From CAG-1782 sp964418255 (lineage in GTDB: Bacteria > Bacillota > Clostridia > Christensenellales > DTU072): DNA of 64,000 nucleotides. The stretch's first letter is position 1. Each line of letters starts with the position of its first letter. The DNA is taken from contig CAYQKV010000004.1 in the NCBI GenBank assembly GCA_964418255.1, forward strand, positions 62,001-126,000. The letters run 5' to 3'. The translations under genes and the position numbers were made by a program. The notes below the pieces were generated by a model. It made no database searches, was not told the DNA's origin, and saw only the letters and a list, made by a program, of their open reading frames with translations. Positions 5,700-14,500 of this stretch are shown one piece after another.

Positions 5700-8302
5700 A
5701 GTTGTTTTTCGTCTTCTCTTATGAACAGGCTTTCTACTGCGGGCGTAGTCACTATCGAAAAGCTCGTACGCTCCGTTGCCGACGATATTAGGAACGCCGT
5801 TCCCTGTGGATTGGTGACTATTTCTTGTTGCTCAGCTTCATTGATACCGCCCGACGACTTGTATAGTTCGACAAGGTCGTTTATATCCTGCGGCGGCAAT
5901 GAGAAAATAAAGGAATACTGACAGCAATTAAATATCGCCGTAGTCTTCGCTTCGATTTCCGGCGTACTTCTACCGTCCCTTAGATTCTGCGTAATGAAAA
6001 ATAACGACCCCGCATATTTACGGATACGCTTTGCCATTTGATAAAGAAAATCAAGCGCGACGGGAAATTTCGGGTCGGTAAATGCGTGTGCCTCTTCTGC
6101 AACGATTGCCGTTCTTATCAGGTTCTTCCCGTCCCTGTTCATATCGCGGGCATTTATTACCTCTTGTTCCAGAAATCGCATGACGAGAAGCATTTGTGCG
6201 TTCGCCACTACGGTATTTTTGTTGGATAACAGGCTTTGGAAATTGAATACGGTAAATTGCGCCGATGTCGTCAACGTGGAAGCCCCGTTCCAAAGAGAGG
6301 CGTACCGTCCGCCGGAAGCGAACTTTGCAACGTAAGTTTCTGCGCGTTGCAAATTGGCAAGCTCCAAAGGATTGATATTTTCGCGCGGTTGTTCTTGTAA
6401 AATTTTCATAAGGTCGTCGAACGTCGGAAACTGCGAAGCTCTGAATTGGCTGCAATCCGTAGTCTTAAATATGTTTCGCCGTTCGTAGCACTTTACCACG
6501 AGGTTGTTTATGTATTCGAGAGCGTCCGAGGATATGCCTTCGAGCACGATTTTGAAAAAGGATTCCAAAAACACAAGATGAGCGTCGAACACGTTCTCGG
6601 CAGACGCTTTCTGTCCGTCGTCGGTAAGTAACCCGTAAATATGAAACGGGTTTATCCGTCCTTGGGTCGCGCTCCCCACGTCGATTATCGTACCGCCTAC
6701 GTTCTTAGCAAGCCTGGAAAACTCGTTTTCGACGTCGAGAACGTGAATACGCCAGTTATCCGCGTAGAGCTGAGTTATTATCGATTTAACTGCGTAAGTC
6801 TTTCCGCTCCCCGGCTTGCCTAAAATAAGTACGTTGCTGTTCGTATGCGAGCCGTCTCTTTTAGTTATATCCAAAGCGACGGGGTGTGCGTTGCACCCTA
6901 ATATTATCCCGTTGGGCTCGTCTATAATCGACGTTTCGGTAAAAGGAAACACTGAGGCAAGCGAACCGCTGTTTATTCCTCTTTCGTGCCTTTTAAGGCT
7001 CCTTACCTGCGATATATTGGACGCCAAAAATCCGTTTACCTGCATACTCGATAAATTATTCAGCTTAAAGCCCGCCGATATAATGCGGTGCCGTATAGAC
7101 TTACGGAAGGACAGTTGGTCTTCCTTTGCGTTGTTAAACGCCGTTACGGTAAGACTGCAATCGAATAGAACTTCATTTTCGTTTTGCAACGATACGAGCG
7201 TAGCTCCCATAGTTTCGACGTGGCTTTCTTTTTCGATAAGCTCCGAAGCCTTACGAATATTTTCTTCCCTGCTCCCGAGCTCCATAACAACCTTGTCGAT
7301 ACGTTTCACTGCTTTCAGTCTGTCTACCGGGCGAATCTTCAATACTACCTTTGTGTTATCGATATTGAATATGTCCGCGCCCCATGCGTTACCTACCGAT
7401 AACGGATAGTCGGATACGGTCATAGTAAACGCGTTAATATCATCTACGGAGTAAGAACGCGCCGAAAATTTAAGTTTCTTCGGCATTATATAGTCGATAT
7501 AATCTTTCGCCTCTACCGCCTCTATTTCTCTCTCGTCAAAATATCTCGTATGGCAATACTTTAAGAAATTGACAACTTCTTTCTGCGACAAAACGTAGCT
7601 TTCAAGCCCCATTCCGTTCAACATCGATACGGCGGTTTCGACGTTGTCTTTCAGGGTCTGTTCTTTGTTATCGTAAATTACGACGTAATAATACGGTCGG
7701 TACTGCTTGGTCTCGTTGTTCAATCGGTCAATCTGACTTATGCGGTCTTCGAGAACGGCTTTTTTAAGTTCGTCACTCTCCCTTTCCACGCGCGTAAATA
7801 GCGAAGCCGAAAACGTATCGAAGTTAATAGGACGGTCGATTTTTACTATATCCATACTCGCCCCGACGTCCGTCAATTTCAAAACGCGCTCGAAATACGC
7901 TATCTTTGTGTTTTGCATACCCTCGTCAAGCAAACGAAATTCCGTCTGTCCTACGGAAATCACCTTAGAAAAATATTCGGGATATACGATAACGCCGTCC
8001 TCTCTTATTTCTTTATACGGGACAAACCGTTTAACTTCCGCTCCCGAATAGACCTTCTTCATAAAGCGGAACTGTATCATAGAAACTATGTTCTGATAAA
8101 ACCTTCCACCGTCATCGGTGGGAAAGAACAACGGCGCCATAATAACGGCGGCGGCAAGCATTATCCATACTTTGCCAGGAAAGTTTGAAAATCCTATAAG
8201 GACTTCTATCCCGATTACTCCTATCGCGACGAATATGTCCCATATCGTGAAATTTTTGTAAACTGTCGCGCGCAATTTCGTATCTTTCGGTATTACTCTC
8301 AT
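5696..8302 (-). CDS. VirB3-VirB4 fusion: PrgI-like membrane domain plus conjugation ATPase
   Basis: 868 residues. Residues 1-85 form a PrgI/VirB3-like piece: basic start MRVIPKDTKLRATVYKNFT, two membrane helices (WDIFVAIGVIGIEVLIGF and VWIMLAAAVIMAPLFF), then FPTDDGGRF. The rest is a VirB4/TraE ATPase: Walker A GKPGSGKTYAVK near residue 495, Walker B region IVAEEAHAFTDP, and the motif FITQNLRDG. It powers assembly of the mating channel at the inner face of the membrane. In many Firmicutes elements PrgI is a separate small gene before virB4; here the two are joined. The ATG at 8302 overlaps the end of virB6 by four bases. Confidence 0.9.
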   Translation of the reverse strand: MRVIPKDTKLRATVYKNFTIWDIFVAIGVIGIEVLIGFSNFPGKVWIMLAAAVIMAPLFFPTDDGGRFYQNIVSMIQFRFMKKVYSGAEVKRFVPYKEIREDGVIVYPEYFSKVISVGQTEFRLLDEGMQNTKIAYFERVLKLTDVGASMDIVKIDRPINFDTFSASLFTRVERESDELKKAVLEDRISQIDRLNNETKQYRPYYYVVIYDNKEQTLKDNVETAVSMLNGMGLESYVLSQKEVVNFLKYCHTRYFDEREIEAVEAKDYIDYIMPKKLKFSARSYSVDDINAFTMTVSDYPLSVGNAWGADIFNIDNTKVVLKIRPVDRLKAVKRIDKVVMELGSREENIRKASELIEKESHVETMGATLVSLQNENEVLFDCSLTVTAFNNAKEDQLSFRKSIRHRIISAGFKLNNLSSMQVNGFLASNISQVRSLKRHERGINSGSLASVFPFTETSIIDEPNGIILGCNAHPVALDITKRDGSHTNSNVLILGKPGSGKTYAVKSIITQLYADNWRIHVLDVENEFSRLAKNVGGTIIDVGSATQGRINPFHIYGLLTDDGQKASAENVFDAHLVFLESFFKIVLEGISSDALEYINNLVVKCYERRNIFKTTDCSQFRASQFPTFDDLMKILQEQPRENINPLELANLQRAETYVAKFASGGRYASLWNGASTLTTSAQFTVFNFQSLLSNKNTVVANAQMLLVMRFLEQEVINARDMNRDGKNLIRTAIVAEEAHAFTDPKFPVALDFLYQMAKRIRKYAGSLFFITQNLRDGRSTPEIEAKTTAIFNCCQYSFIFSLPPQDINDLVELYKSSGGINEAEQQEIVTNPQGTAFLISSATERTSFSIVTTPAVESLFIREDEKQL

Positions 8303-9774
8303 TTTTTACCCCCTGTCATTCCTTCTCTCAATTCGTTTGCCTCGCCTATAAGGTCTTTTAAGTCGTTCCGTTGAGCAAAATCACGAAAAGGTTTATTCAT
8401 CGTGCCGATTAAGCCGTTGTTTTTCATCCAACCGCCTTTGAGCGTCTCTTTAAGACTGTTTATGCCGTTTGACGCCTTGGTTTTTAGTCCTGTATAGGCA
8501 TTTCCCGCAACAAATTTCGCTCCCGTATCGAGCGCCTTTCCTATGCCTCGAAGCAATCCGCCGCCGCGCTTGCCGTTTCCGCCGAGTCCGCCCCCTTTAT
8601 GCCCGAATATCGCTCCCGTTATTCCGTGCGCTATCCCGCGCCCCGCTTGCGCCATCATCATTCCCGTATACAGAGTCTGCCCTAAATTCTTGCCCGTATC
8701 CGGCGTCGCGCCGATGAGCTGCCCGAACAGTGCCGAACCGCCGCTTGCCGCCAAAGCTCCACCCGTCATAAAAATAAATTTGAACATTATATTTATCCAC
8801 GACGTCGCTTCCGTCCCGCCGTTCATAACGGTAAGGTTATTCATTAGCGACAGGAATATAAGGTACAAATTGATAGCAATGACTGTTCCGTAAACGGAAA
8901 ATAATTTGGAAAACGTCGTCTCTCGCCATATCTTAAATTTCGCGCCGTCATCAAAGGGTATCGTCGATATGGAAATCGGCATTGTCAGATACAAAAAAAC
9001 TATTTCAAACACACGTTTGGCAAGGGTAATTAGGGTGATGAATATCAAGATAAACATAATTAAAGGCACAAAAAACAATAAAAATAGGTTCGTTTGGTAT
9101 AAGTCTGCCATACCTCCGCCCCGATAGGTATTATTTTTTTTATTATAATCTATTGTTTCTTCCTCTGTATCTGGGTCAACTCTAACTTCGTAATCGGGAG
9201 ATTGCTCCAACCCAAAATCCTTTTTGTATTGTCCGAAAAAATCATCGGCGGTCGTTGGAAGAGCAAAATCCTCGGCGGAATACTTTTTTCCCTCTTTGTC
9301 TTCTCTCCACCCGTCGCTATTTACAGATAGGTCGATTATCTGTTGCGAAATGGTAAGGTTTTTTCCGCCGACCAACGCGGAATCTATCTCTATCAAAACC
9401 GTATTTCCGATTAGTACAACTCCGGCAAAAACTATCATAGTAAGAAAAAACGCCAACAACGCTCCGCCGAATTGCGCAACAACCTTCGTCACACTCTTTT
9501 TGTTGGTAACTACGTTTTTTACCGTTCCCGCAACGGTAAAGACAAATAAAAGGAAAATAGATATAATCAATATCCAATAAAAGGCTTGCATTACTACGTC
9601 GTTCTCGGTAAAATAGGTCACTATATCCATTTGCTCCGCAACGACGCTGTCATCATTCTTTATCCCGATATTTTCCAGCCCCGTATACACTTTGAATAGA
9701 CTGAAAAAACCGTCAAGGACTCGCATAATCAAAAAAGATATATTTGCGATTAGTTTCTTAAAGAAAATTTCCAT
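8299..9774 (-). CDS. VirB6-like polytopic channel protein of the T4SS
   Basis: 491 residues with five or more hydrophobic segments: a start helix, FYWILIISIFLLFVFTVAG, LLAFFLTMIVFAGVVLI, LFLLFFVPLIMFILIFI, and others near residues 250-355. A soluble loop (about 140-215) lies between helices 3 and 4. The Gly-rich C-terminal part (HKGGGLGGNGKRGGGLLRG and on) is cytoplasmic or disordered. Position before virB4 and topology match VirB6/TrbL-like proteins of Gram-positive conjugation systems. The start is ATG 9774 behind AAGGAG. No promoter is evident directly upstream, so it may be read from upstream operon genes through the antisense lipoprotein locus. Confidence 0.85.
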   Translation of the reverse strand: MEIFFKKLIANISFLIMRVLDGFFSLFKVYTGLENIGIKNDDSVVAEQMDIVTYFTENDVVMQAFYWILIISIFLLFVFTVAGTVKNVVTNKKSVTKVVAQFGGALLAFFLTMIVFAGVVLIGNTVLIEIDSALVGGKNLTISQQIIDLSVNSDGWREDKEGKKYSAEDFALPTTADDFFGQYKKDFGLEQSPDYEVRVDPDTEEETIDYNKKNNTYRGGGMADLYQTNLFLLFFVPLIMFILIFITLITLAKRVFEIVFLYLTMPISISTIPFDDGAKFKIWRETTFSKLFSVYGTVIAINLYLIFLSLMNNLTVMNGGTEATSWINIMFKFIFMTGGALAASGGSALFGQLIGATPDTGKNLGQTLYTGMMMAQAGRGIAHGITGAIFGHKGGGLGGNGKRGGGLLRGIGKALDTGAKFVAGNAYTGLKTKASNGINSLKETLKGGWMKNNGLIGTMNKPFRDFAQRNDLKDLIGEANELREGMTGGKK

Positions 9775-9786
9775 ATGTTTTGCTCC

Positions 9787-9815
9787 TTGTATTTTTTATA
9801 TTTGTGTGCTATACT
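9787..9815 (+). promoter_or_regulatory. promoter of the lipoprotein gene
   Basis: TTGTAT (9787-9792), 17-bp spacer, extended -10 TGCTATACT with TATACT at 9810-9815. Confidence 0.6.
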
Positions 9816-9844
9816 TTTTCCATAAATTTTAGCGAGGTTTAGTT

Positions 9845-10219
9845 ATGAAAAAGGTAATTAGCGTAGTCTTGATTATTGTCGTAGCAACTCTTCTTGTGTT
9901 TTCCCTTTGTGCTTGTAACAGCGAAAACAAAATTTGCGGCGAATGGAAATTTTTTGGAGTTGACGAAAATTATTTTTCTGGAAACGACCGCTACACAGCC
10001 ACTAATATGACTTATTCCGGAACTCTTATATTTCAAAAAGACGGAACAATAACCGATAAATACGCCGATGTTTATTTGTGGGTTTATGAAAAAGAAACCA
10101 AAACTTATTTTATTGCCGAGGAAAAGAATGATTTCTCTTTGGATAATTGTTTTGATAAGGCTCAAATAGATAAAGACGGATTTTTGCACATTGCAAGCTA
10201 TATTTACAAAAAAGCCTAA
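9845..10219 (+). CDS. small surface lipoprotein (possible exclusion or immunity protein)
   Basis: 124 residues with a classic lipoprotein signal: MKKVISVVLIIVVATLLVFS followed by the lipobox LCAC. The mature part is a small beta-rich domain (KICGEWKFFGVDENYF, SGTLIFQKDGTITDKY), reminiscent of lipocalin-like domains but not assignable to a family. GAGG lies seven bases before the ATG. It has its own promoter and terminator and runs against the surrounding T4SS operon. Element-encoded lipoproteins inside T4SS loci often act in entry or surface exclusion; that role is suggested by context only. Confidence 0.8.
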   Translation: MKKVISVVLIIVVATLLVFSLCACNSENKICGEWKFFGVDENYFSGNDRYTATNMTYSGTLIFQKDGTITDKYADVYLWVYEKETKTYFIAEEKNDFSLDNCFDKAQIDKDGFLHIASYIYKKA

Positions 10220-10221
10220 CT

Positions 10222-10237
10222 GTAAGTACATAAGTAC
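10222..10237. repeat. octad array 5
   Basis: GTAAGTAC, ATAAGTAC, two bases after the lipoprotein stop codon and before its terminator. Confidence 0.75.
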
Positions 10238-10250
10238 ATTTTCGCATTTA

Positions 10251-10300
10251 CCGGCAGTCCGTGATAACACAAGAAAACTTGCGTTGTCGGGCTGTCTTTT
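10251..10300 (+). terminator. terminator of the lipoprotein gene
   Basis: Long hairpin pairing CAGTCCGTGATAACACAAG with CTTGCGTTGTCGGGCTG (two bulged bases, few wobbles), followed by five T. It is bracketed by octad arrays 5 and 6. Confidence 0.75.
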
Positions 10301-10301
10301 T

Positions 10302-10317
10302 GTAAGTATGTAAGTAC
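10302..10317. repeat. octad array 6
   Basis: GTAAGTAT, GTAAGTAC immediately downstream of the terminator. Confidence 0.75.
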
Positions 10318-10342
10318 ACGGTTTCATTATCTGTTCCTGCCC

Positions 10343-10371
10343 TTTACTATTTTTTCTTTTTGTGCTATACT
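10343..10371 (+). promoter_or_regulatory. promoter of the Cys-rich protein gene
   Basis: TTTACT (10343-10348), 17-bp spacer, TATACT (10366-10371) in the context TGTGCTATACTT, identical over twelve bases to the lipoprotein promoter's -10 region. Confidence 0.6.
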
Positions 10372-10399
10372 TCCCGTATCAAACATTGGGGTTAGTCAT

Positions 10400-10600
10400 A
10401 TGCAATTTGACCAAAACTTTCTAGATACAAGAAATAAACTCTGTCCTTTCGGTATTAACGATAACGGCGGCTCCTGCACGCCACTATGCGCCTTGTTTAT
10501 GCATAAACCGCCGTGCTGTTCTATTCGCTTTTTGGCTCATCTGAACGCTGTTCAGAATACGGATAAAAAAACGAACGACGTGTCTTCCACAACTCATTAA
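10400..10600 (+). CDS. small Cys-rich protein
   Basis: 66 residues with a cluster of cysteines in LCPFGINDNGGSCTPLCALF and PPCCSIRFLAHLNAVQ, a spacing (CPF...CTPxCALF...C) that suggests a small metal-binding fold. No family could be named with confidence. A good extended -10 promoter and a GGGG ribosome site precede the ATG, in a leader resembling that of the lipoprotein gene. The 3' end overlaps the minus-strand 59-residue gene by 80 bases, so either end could be less real than it looks. Confidence 0.55.
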   Translation: MQFDQNFLDTRNKLCPFGINDNGGSCTPLCALFMHKPPCCSIRFLAHLNAVQNTDKKTNDVSSTTH

Positions 10601-10700
10601 GCGTTAGAGTAAGGGCGTACAAATTGCCGACGTCGCGCGGCTCTTCCTGTTGCGTAATTTCTCGAATTTTTTTCCATAATGTGTTTACGACTTCTTTCAT
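10521..10700 (-). CDS. small 59-residue protein of the T4SS operon
   Basis: Begins MKEVVNTLWKKIREITQQEE and ends in SDEPKSE; mostly helical and charged, with no recognised family. The ATG at 10700 has a strong AAAGGAG eight bases upstream, and the gene starts 37 bases after the stop of the winged-helix gene in the same direction, so it is a likely operon member. Its 3' part is antisense to the Cys-rich gene. Confidence 0.6.
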   Translation of the reverse strand: MKEVVNTLWKKIREITQQEEPRDVGNLYALTLTLNELWKTRRSFFYPYSEQRSDEPKSE

Positions 10701-10737
10701 AATAAAATCTCCTTTTATATAGTTTTCAGTTTTTCTG

Positions 10738-11022
10738 TCATGGCGACGTCACAATGTACGTCGTTCCGCAAAACGCGCCATGCGGAGTTCTGCCGACTGT
10801 TTTAACGAGAAATCCTTTCTCTATAAGCTCGTCAAGTCCCGTTTTTATAGCCCCGCTTCCGTCCTTCACGTGCGTTTGCAAATATTCTCTCATGCCGTCG
10901 TATTTTTTGTTTTCGTCGGCTTCGAGCAAAACGGCGTATGTTCCGATTGCTTTCGCCGAAAGTTCGATACCGCTTTTCAATAAGTTTCCTATACTTGCAT
11001 TTACTTCTACTTTGATTTTCAT
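10738..11022 (-). CDS. small winged-helix protein, replication-initiator-like fold
   Basis: 94 residues resembling the N-terminal winged-helix domain of Firmicutes plasmid and phage replication proteins: ELSAKAIGTYAVLLEADENKKYDGMREYLQ, then KTGLDELIEKGFLVKTVGR, followed by GTTYIV. The usual long C-terminal part is absent. The start codon directly abuts the stop of a 17-residue ORF (TAA then ATG), implying coupled translation. Within the T4SS operon it is more likely a transcriptional regulator than an initiator, but this is inference. Confidence 0.7.
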   Translation of the reverse strand: MKIKVEVNASIGNLLKSGIELSAKAIGTYAVLLEADENKKYDGMREYLQTHVKDGSGAIKTGLDELIEKGFLVKTVGRTPHGAFCGTTYIVTSP

Positions 11023-11076
11023 TTACAGTCCCCAAAATCCGCCTTTCTTACGCAGATTTTTCTTTGTGTTTTTCAT
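11023..11076 (-). CDS. 17-residue basic peptide ORF
   Basis: MKNTKKNLRKKGGFWGL, preceded by CGGAG nine bases before the ATG and ending in TAA fused to the ATG of the winged-helix gene. Strongly basic with an aromatic end. It could be a leader peptide for coupling, or a functional micropeptide. Confidence 0.4.
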   Translation of the reverse strand: MKNTKKNLRKKGGFWGL

Positions 11077-11148
11077 TTCATTTTCTCCGGGATACGTTAG
11101 CGGTCCTACCGTCAAAGACGGAAAGAACCGCTTCGCATACAAGTTTGT

Positions 11149-11451
11149 TTAGTTGCCGACTCCCGTAATTGTGTTCGCCCAGTCGCCGAGCCAACCGATG
11201 AGAGCAACGGCAACTACGCCGAGGACGAAGATAATAGCTAAGCCGATAAAGAAATTCTTTAAGTATTCTTTCGCTTCTCTTTGTTTTTCTTGGCTTCCTG
11301 CCTGCCAATATTTGAACCCGAGAAAAGCTCCCCATATGACTACCACGGCGGAAAGTACGCCAATGATAATAGGCCACGCTTGCCCTATTAAGCTTTTCAA
11401 GTTTTGTTCAAGTTGAGTAAGGTCGTTTGCTGCCGAAATTAAATAGTACAT
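11149..11451 (-). CDS. VirB2/TrbC-like pilin subunit
   Basis: 100 residues with two long hydrophobic helices, AWPIIIGVLSAVVVIWGAF (about 25-43) and NFFIGLAIIFVLGVVAVAL (about 66-84), joined by the polar loop QAGSQEKQREAKEYL. Size and hairpin topology match VirB2-like pilins or small T4SS membrane subunits. There is no signal peptidase site beyond a possible uncleaved start. AAAGGAG precedes the ATG at eleven bases. It lies between the giant surface protein and the small winged-helix gene. Confidence 0.7.
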   Translation of the reverse strand: MYYLISAANDLTQLEQNLKSLIGQAWPIIIGVLSAVVVIWGAFLGFKYWQAGSQEKQREAKEYLKNFFIGLAIIFVLGVVAVALIGWLGDWANTITGVGN

Positions 11452-11537
11452 AGTGTTTCAGTCTCCTTTTGAATAATTTTTTTGATGTTGTACTGTTTTT
11501 CTTCTTAAAATTATGCTAAGTCATAAAATCCTCCCCC

Positions 11538-14500
11538 TTACGCCGCCTTAATGCGATGTCCTTTAATAAAAAGGACGATGAGAAGCACGGCGACTGCCGC
11601 GCCGATAGCAATCAGCGCGATACTGATTGCGTTCAGCGTAAATTTTATATCGAAATCGTACTTCGTTTCGTTACCGCATTCGTCGGTAATTATCAGTACG
11701 TAATTTCCTTTTTCCGTTACGGCACTTTTCGAATTTATCCCCTCTACGATTTTACCGTCTTTGTATAAGGTGAACGTAACCCCCGTTTCCGTTAGTCCCG
11801 AAAAAGACACTTTCCCGTTCTTTTTTACGAGTACGAGCTCGGGAGCGGTATTGTCTATTTCCACCGGAAAGTAATAACTTTTATTCGTTTCGGGAGAAAA
11901 AAGCGTCACTTCGTATTTTCCGCTTTGTGTAAGCATTATCGAATTTGCCGCGCTTTCCGTTTCCTCTCCGTTCAAAGTGATTTTAGAAACGTAAAAGCCG
12001 TTCGTATCTTCGATTATGAGTTTCTGTTGCCGTTCTGATAAAATGGTAAAAGAAATGGTTTCTTTGTTTCCTGCGTCGTCAATGAGCTTAACGACGTATT
12101 CTCCTTTATCGGAAAAACGCAAACTCGCCTCGCATTCTTCGCCGTATTTCGTCACGATTTGCGTTACGTTTTCGGAAAACGCAAAGGAGACGTTCGAAGT
12201 CGTGAAAAGTCCGTTTTCGCCCGTACATGTATACCGTATCGTCTTATCAATCGTAAAAGTATGCGTTGTGCTGTTTCCCGCTTTATCCGTCGCTCTGACG
12301 GTGTAAGTTCCCTCGTCGAAAAACACCGTTCCGTTTTTTATCTCACCGTCGGTTGTTCCTCGCGACGTCACCGTTTCTATCGTTACGCTTGTTTCGTCGC
12401 AAGATACGGTAACGTCTTGATTTGAAAGATTATTTTCTTTGACGTTTTCAAGAATTAAAACAGGTGCGGTAAGGTCGATTTCGATTTCAAGGGATAATTT
12501 ATTGCCGTAAACGTCTTCAATCGTAAGTGTGTAAAACCCTTCGCCGATTTCCTCACCCTCTGCGTATGCGTTCCCGTCGCCGTCTGTCAAACCGAACGCG
12601 GTATATTCCTCGTTTACCGTAATCTTTTGCGGATTCTTCGTAAGAACGTAACCTTCTTCTTGTGTTGTCACTCCTGCGGAAAAGCCGAACAAAACTTCGC
12701 TGTCGAGATAGACGGTAAAGCGGATTTCGTTCCCGACTTTATCCGTAAGAATAAATTTGTATAAAGTGTTCAAAGTGAGAACCGTCCCGCTCTGATACGT
12801 TTGTAAGTTGTAGCCTTCCCGTTGCACTTTTGCCGTAACGTTGTCTTCGAGCCACGATACGAAGAAAGGCTTGTTCGTACTTCCGTTCGCGCCGACGGAA
12901 GTACCGTCGTTGGCTTCTATATTGAACAGCGGAGCTTCGCAGTCGATTGTAAACGCATATTCGATATATATCCCTTCGTCGGCGAGCAAGTAAACGAATA
13001 CAAGATAGTTTATCGTTTGCTCCGGCGTTCTTTCTATCGTAACCGTAAACGTCTTTTTGCTCGCGTCGTAAACAGGCTGTATGCCGTTTACCGGCGTTTT
13101 TTGCGCGTTGTCGTAATACAACCTCAATCCGTATGTATCCGCGTACGTTATGCTTACGTTCGAGTTTGTCGTTCCGCCGTTCCGAACGCCGTCAAATGTC
13201 GCCGACGGCAAGCCTTTTTCATAGAAAATCGGCTCCGTTTCCACCGTTCTGCCGTACATATCGGTCATAATAGCGGCATATTTTCCGCCGTCTGTAAAAA
13301 CGTAAACACCGTTCGCCGGCGTAATAGCCGTGCCCTCGCTGTCTTCGATAATGTCGACGTACGTCCCGTCGGAACGAATCTTCACAAGGCGCAAGGTTAA
13401 AAGCGCATTGTCCCTGTCGTTTTTATTTATATACACAGAAAGTTTTTTCGTATTGGCTGCAAGGGACGTATACGACCACGACGGCGCGGCTCCCGCAATG
13501 ATAACGGTAAAGGTAAGATAATTATATGAGCGGTCGTAGACGGTAATCGAATACGTTCCTGCGCCGAAATCGGCGCTTAAAACGGGAAGTTCGTCGCCTG
13601 CCGTAAACGTCCCTGCGTATTTGTCTGAAACGATATTTACGCAAACATAGTCTTTATCCGCATTATCGAGAAGCTCAAATATTTTGAAGCTTACGGCGTA
13701 GAAAACTCCGCTTCTGTCCCCTACGGCGTCCTTGTTTATCGTTAAATCTTCCGTTCCGTCGCCTCGTTCTACTCGCGCTTTCAATGTCGGCTCCGATAAG
13801 TCGATAAATATAATCGCCCTTTGCGAATTTCCGCACAAATCGCTTTCCTCATATAGATAAAAGCCCTCGTAAAGGTTGCTTGCGCGAGACAGCGCGGCGG
13901 AGAAGCTCTCGCCGTAAAACAAATCGAACGTATACGGCTCCACTGCTCCCGTAAGGTTGCCGACGTAAGTCAACCTTACGCTCGAAGGGCTAAATGCGGA
14001 ATTATTTATCGGAACAAAACTCTGCCGTGCAAAATACACGGGTAAACCGTAATCCTTTAAGAAATCGGGAGTATCGAATTCGTTGTCCGTCAAAGCGGTG
14101 ACGTCGGGAATAAATCCGTCGTTCGTAATCGTATCGTAAACGTTTCTCGCTTCCGTTTTATTGAAAATCTTCCGTTCTGATACGTATTTTACGGCGTAGT
14201 GGAAAACCGCTTTTTCAAGCTCCGCTTCCGTAGGATAGGTGACGTACACGTTTTCGTTGTTGACGGAGACGTATCCGTAACCGCCTTCGGTGACGGAATA
14301 CACTCTGTATTCCTTTTCTTTCGCCACGGCGAATGCAAGCGCGGCTTCGTAATTTCCGAACGAATATTTGCCCGAAATATCGGGCTTCGACGTCGCAGAA
14401 TAAATACGGGACGGCAACGTCACCGTGTACCAAGTGTTCTGCTTAAAACTATTTCCGATATTTTCTATATTGTGGAAATCAAAGGTAAAATTGAGAGTAA

